A stretch of 52,176 nucleotides of DNA. It comes from Ruminococcus sp. Its GTDB lineage: Bacteria; Bacillota; Clostridia; Oscillospirales; Ruminococcaceae. Location of the stretch: assembly GCA_015066815.1 (NCBI GenBank), contig SVNR01000015.1, forward strand, positions 1 to 52,176, given 5' to 3'. The position numbers were made by a program, and so were the translations under genes. Under the pieces are notes generated by a model, which saw only the letters and a program-made list of their open reading frames with translations, made no database searches and was not told the origin of the DNA. Shown piece after piece: positions 49,004 to 52,176 of the stretch (its first letter is position 1; each line of letters begins with the position of its first letter).

Positions 49004-52000
49004 ATGAAAAACATGTTAAAAAAAGCGTTGACGATACTGGCTTCGCTGTTTCTGTGTGTATTTATGTCAATGGATGTGAGAACACTAAAAGTACAAGCGA
49101 GACAAGATGTATTTATCGAAAGTATTGCAGTAGCCGATGCAGTAAGAGAAAAAAAAGCTAAAAAAACTTTGACAGATGCAGGTTATACGGTCATTGATTA
49201 TGACCTGAATAAAGACGCAGGAGGACAGTATGTGTACATGGGGTACAAGACAACCAAGGATCCTTCCAAGGCAATTACAGGAGTTACTTTCTATGTGAAT
49301 GATAATGACAGGCCGGATGACGGACCTATTTATAGAAGGGCTGAAGAATTTGGGAAACCGGTTGATAATGTACAGTATAATCTGCTTGGTACTGATGCAG
49401 AGCCAAATCACTGTGGAGACGGTATTGTAGACCTTAACAATGGTGCGCGAGGTCGTTATATCTATACTTATGTAACAAGAGATTCTCGTATGCGCCCTTT
49501 TATTGAAGGAATATATTTTGATGATAAAAACTATATTGATGGCGTAAACTGGACTGTAGTCGCCAATTATCGACGCTCAGAAATTAATCTTAACGCTGGT
49601 ACAGGAGATCAGGAAATCTATATGCACTGTCCGTACTTCACGGACAGCGCCTCTTCTTCTTTCTATTATATAGATTGGTATAATAATCGCTGTAACAGAT
49701 CAACAGATGTAATGTATGTTTTTCCTAATCAACAGGTGTCGAAAGAGCCTGAATATAAAGGAAGAGAAGCTATGTGGTATGGTGAAACTATGGAGTTCGT
49801 TGGTTACAGAGAGGATGATATTCCTGCGAGAGGTATATATCCTGCTTTCTATTCTTTTGTTGAACCTAAGGTTTTTCGTGGGGTGTATTTTGGAAACGTC
49901 AAGGTAAACTTTCTTCCGAACGGTGGAGACGGATCAATTGAACCTCTTACAGAAGAGCATTACATAAATGCAGGAAGTGTGGATATTGTGGCACAGAAAC
50001 ACACTTTTACTATCCCTTCTCAGACGATGACTCATCCCACCAAGTGCAAACAACTTGGCTGGTCAACTGATGCTAATGCAACTACAGCCTCATATACCGC
50101 GGGCAGTAAAATCACTGTTGACAGAACAACTAATCTCTATGCCATATACGATAATACCCACATTTCCGATGCGGATGATTGTAACCCATACACTCCTGTT
50201 ATGTGTATCAAATGTGGTAGTGTGCTGCAAAAAGCGATTCCCACATATGTTACAATGGAAAAACCGGAGCAGATAAATGGAGTGTATCAGATAGAAAATG
50301 CTTCTGATTTGTGGTGGTTTTCAGATATTGTAAACAATGATGACAAATCAGCAAACGCTGTTCTGACGGCTGATATTGATATGAAGGACATATCATGGAC
50401 AGCGATTTGTGAAACGGGTTTGTATTACAAAAAATACGGCGATGATGACGGATATACAGGCATATTTGACGGTAATGGTCATACTATCAGTAACCTGACA
50501 GTAAAAAGTTCAACCGCTATCGATGCTTCTGCCGGACTGTTTGGTACAGTAAGCGGAACGATTAAAAATCTCGGTATGAAGAATTTTACCTTTGAAAGTG
50601 GCGGAAAAGATGTGCGTGTAGGCGCAATCGTAGGGCAGTTGATAAAAAAAGGCAAGGTTTCAAATTGTTATGTAGATGGTGCAAAAATTCAAACCGGAGA
50701 TCGCGTTGCAGGAGGTGTTGCAGGCTGTGTATATGAAGGCACAGTTGAAAACTGCTATGTAGTGAACTCAAAAATAACAGGTGCTCGTTATGGTTATGTG
50801 ACAGGTGATGCCCGGGCAGATGGCAACAAGTCGGATAGACCGGGTTATGTTAAGAATTGTTATACAGACGAGGATATACTAACAAGTAATTATGCAGTTG
50901 CAGAAAAGATCACTGCTAACAGAACAGGAGTAAATAAAGAGGTATTCAATAGCGGTGAGATTTGCTGGCATCTGAATGCTGAAACCGGTGAGGGTAATCT
51001 TATCTGGGGACAAAGCCTGACAAAGGATCCTTATCCTGTATTCAGAACACTGAACAATACCGTTTGTAGCTGCGTTGAAGACATATATTACAATCATACA
51101 TATGTTGAAGGCGTATGCCAATACTGTAAAAGTTATCAGATGCCTGAAGCGGAAGAAAATGGCGTATATCAGATTTCTACCCCATACGAGTTTCTCGGTT
51201 TTGCATACGCAGTGAACAATGGCTTTAACGATATAGATGCCGTTCTGATAGCGGATATCGATATGACCGGTATGAAGTGGACACAGATGAATAGCTATAC
51301 AGGTATATTTGACGGTGACGGATATACTATTACAGGTCTGTGCAAGAATGCAGGCATTAATGATGGAGAAAAACACGGTTTTATAAGAACCCTTGAAAAA
51401 TCGGGTGTAGTTAAGAATTTGACTTTTAAAAATGCAGATATATTTAATCATGAGGGAAGTGGTGCAATCTCTGCAGTGATCGTTTACACAAACAATGGTA
51501 CAGTTGAAAACTGTATGGTAACAGAATCTAATATTCAGCATGGTAAATACGATGCAATCGGTGCGGTAGTTGGTGTGAATACAGGAACTATTCGTAACTG
51601 TGCTTCTGTTTCAAATACGATGACAAGAAGACATAGTGCTTTAAAAGCTGTTTGTGGTTTTGTCTGGTCTAATAAAAGTGGTGGTATTATTGAAAATTGT
51701 ATCAATTATGATTGTAAATATGAAAATGGAACGGAACATTATGCATTTACAGGTATAAACAACGGAACAATTATCAATTCTTACTATTATGCATCAGAAA
51801 CGTTGTCAGATAAAGTAGCAGAATCAAAAACAAAAGAAGCTTTTGCAAGCGGTGAGGTTGCATATCTCTTGAACGGTTCTTCAAGCGAAAATGTGACTTG
51901 GTATCAGAAATTGTTAACAGATACATATCCTGTGCTTGATAGCGAACATGGTATAGTATATTCTGTATTCAAGTGTGATGGAACAACACCAGCCGGATAT

Positions 52001-52176
52001 AGCAATGAGAATGAGAATATCCATACAGATAAAGATAATGATGGATACTGTGATCTTTGTGATGTTATTTATAATGGTATCGGAGCACACCTTGCAGGTT
52101 ATAGTGTAAGCTTGAACGGCTGTATTGGCGTTAACTTCCATATGGATTTAACTCAGGATGTGCTGAACGATAATGA
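49004..52176 (+). CDS. Large secreted modular protein (MABP-like, InlB-type repeat, GLUG regions), 3' end beyond window
   Basis: At least 1057 residues with no stop before the window edge. Signal peptide at residues 1-32 (KKALTILASLFLCVF..., cut near VQA). Residues ~38-100 resemble an MABP beta-prism (TVIDYDLNKDAGGQYVYMGY). Residues ~300-382 are an InlB/Flg_new-type repeat (VNFLPNGGDGSIEP ... GWSTDANATTASYTAGS). From ~425 and again from ~720 come two cassettes opening GVYQI, with ADIDM, GIFDG and GLUG-like strings of NCYVDG type. Each is preceded by a CxxC piece; a third such piece (DNDGYCDLCD) precedes the cut end. A surface or adhesion role is inferred. ATG after CAGGGGGAAA. Confidence 0.8.
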   Translation, partial: MKNMLKKALTILASLFLCVFMSMDVRTLKVQARQDVFIESIAVADAVREKKAKKTLTDAGYTVIDYDLNKDAGGQYVYMGYKTTKDPSKAITGVTFYVNDNDRPDDGPIYRRAEEFGKPVDNVQYNLLGTDAEPNHCGDGIVDLNNGARGRYIYTYVTRDSRMRPFIEGIYFDDKNYIDGVNWTVVANYRRSEINLNAGTGDQEIYMHCPYFTDSASSSFYYIDWYNNRCNRSTDVMYVFPNQQVSKEPEYKGREAMWYGETMEFVGYREDDIPARGIYPAFYSFVEPKVFRGVYFGNVKVNFLPNGGDGSIEPLTEEHYINAGSVDIVAQKHTFTIPSQTMTHPTKCKQLGWSTDANATTASYTAGSKITVDRTTNLYAIYDNTHISDADDCNPYTPVMCIKCGSVLQKAIPTYVTMEKPEQINGVYQIENASDLWWFSDIVNNDDKSANAVLTADIDMKDISWTAICETGLYYKKYGDDDGYTGIFDGNGHTISNLTVKSSTAIDASAGLFGTVSGTIKNLGMKNFTFESGGKDVRVGAIVGQLIKKGKVSNCYVDGAKIQTGDRVAGGVAGCVYEGTVENCYVVNSKITGARYGYVTGDARADGNKSDRPGYVKNCYTDEDILTSNYAVAEKITANRTGVNKEVFNSGEICWHLNAETGEGNLIWGQSLTKDPYPVFRTLNNTVCSCVEDIYYNHTYVEGVCQYCKSYQMPEAEENGVYQISTPYEFLGFAYAVNNGFNDIDAVLIADIDMTGMKWTQMNSYTGIFDGDGYTITGLCKNAGINDGEKHGFIRTLEKSGVVKNLTFKNADIFNHEGSGAISAVIVYTNNGTVENCMVTESNIQHGKYDAIGAVVGVNTGTIRNCASVSNTMTRRHSALKAVCGFVWSNKSGGIIENCINYDCKYENGTEHYAFTGINNGTIINSYYYASETLSDKVAESKTKEAFASGEVAYLLNGSSSENVTWYQKLLTDTYPVLDSEHGIVYSVFKCDGTTPAGYSNENENIHTDKDNDGYCDLCDVIYNGIGAHLAGYSVSLNGCIGVNFHMDLTQDVLNDN

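Overview
The window is a chromosomal segment of a low-GC Gram-positive anaerobe (Bacillota, class Clostridia). A Ruminococcus-like member of the Oscillospiraceae fits best. The reasons are the SigK-type sigma factor, the AbrB-type regulator, a DUF4317 protein, the short anaerobe-type ThiC with ThiH, purine-rich ribosome binding sites, frequent GTG and TTG starts, and large secreted repeat proteins. The genus is an inference; no rRNA or tRNA gene was seen.

Layout. 1-3081: the end of a sugar ABC transporter locus (ATPase, lipoprotein receptor) with a divergent GntR/LacI-type regulator. 3391-12984: a six-gene operon from a consensus promoter, in the same order as E. coli yehI-yehL-yehM-yehP-yehQ (DUF4132, MoxR AAA+, DUF5682, VWA, SWIM) plus a small protein. 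12985-14290: a decayed accessory patch with two relics of the 3' end of a phage tape-measure gene, each facing a small membrane-protein gene on the other strand. 14502-20410: a TPP riboswitch with terminator controlling thiC-S-F-G-H-E-D. 20458-23703: a promoter, a long leader ending in a terminator, and queD-queE-folE-queC-queF, a full GTP-to-preQ1 pathway. 23791-29513: panB-panC-panD-coaBC, then DUF4317 and dGTPase-like genes.

29534-34809 holds single genes (AbrB, TerD, a small membrane protein, an Mrp ATPase, an unknown protein, a degenerate alpha/beta hydrolase) separated by strong hairpins. 34963-41105 is a four-gene operon with two different dynamin-like GTPases and two unknown partners, the most interesting candidate system here. 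41088-45221 has a membrane protein, a sugar-sensor/GGDEF protein, a membrane protein plus Xre regulator operon with three operators on its promoter, and an AIM24 protein. 45374-52176 has an anchored extracellular protein, a MITE-like element, sigK, a gene relic, a frameshifted TetR regulator and the start of a large secreted GLUG/MABP-type protein that leaves the window.

At least nine copies of a short palindromic repeat with TATAGT(A/G)AA-type ends lie between or beside genes. Their arms vary in sequence but stay complementary.
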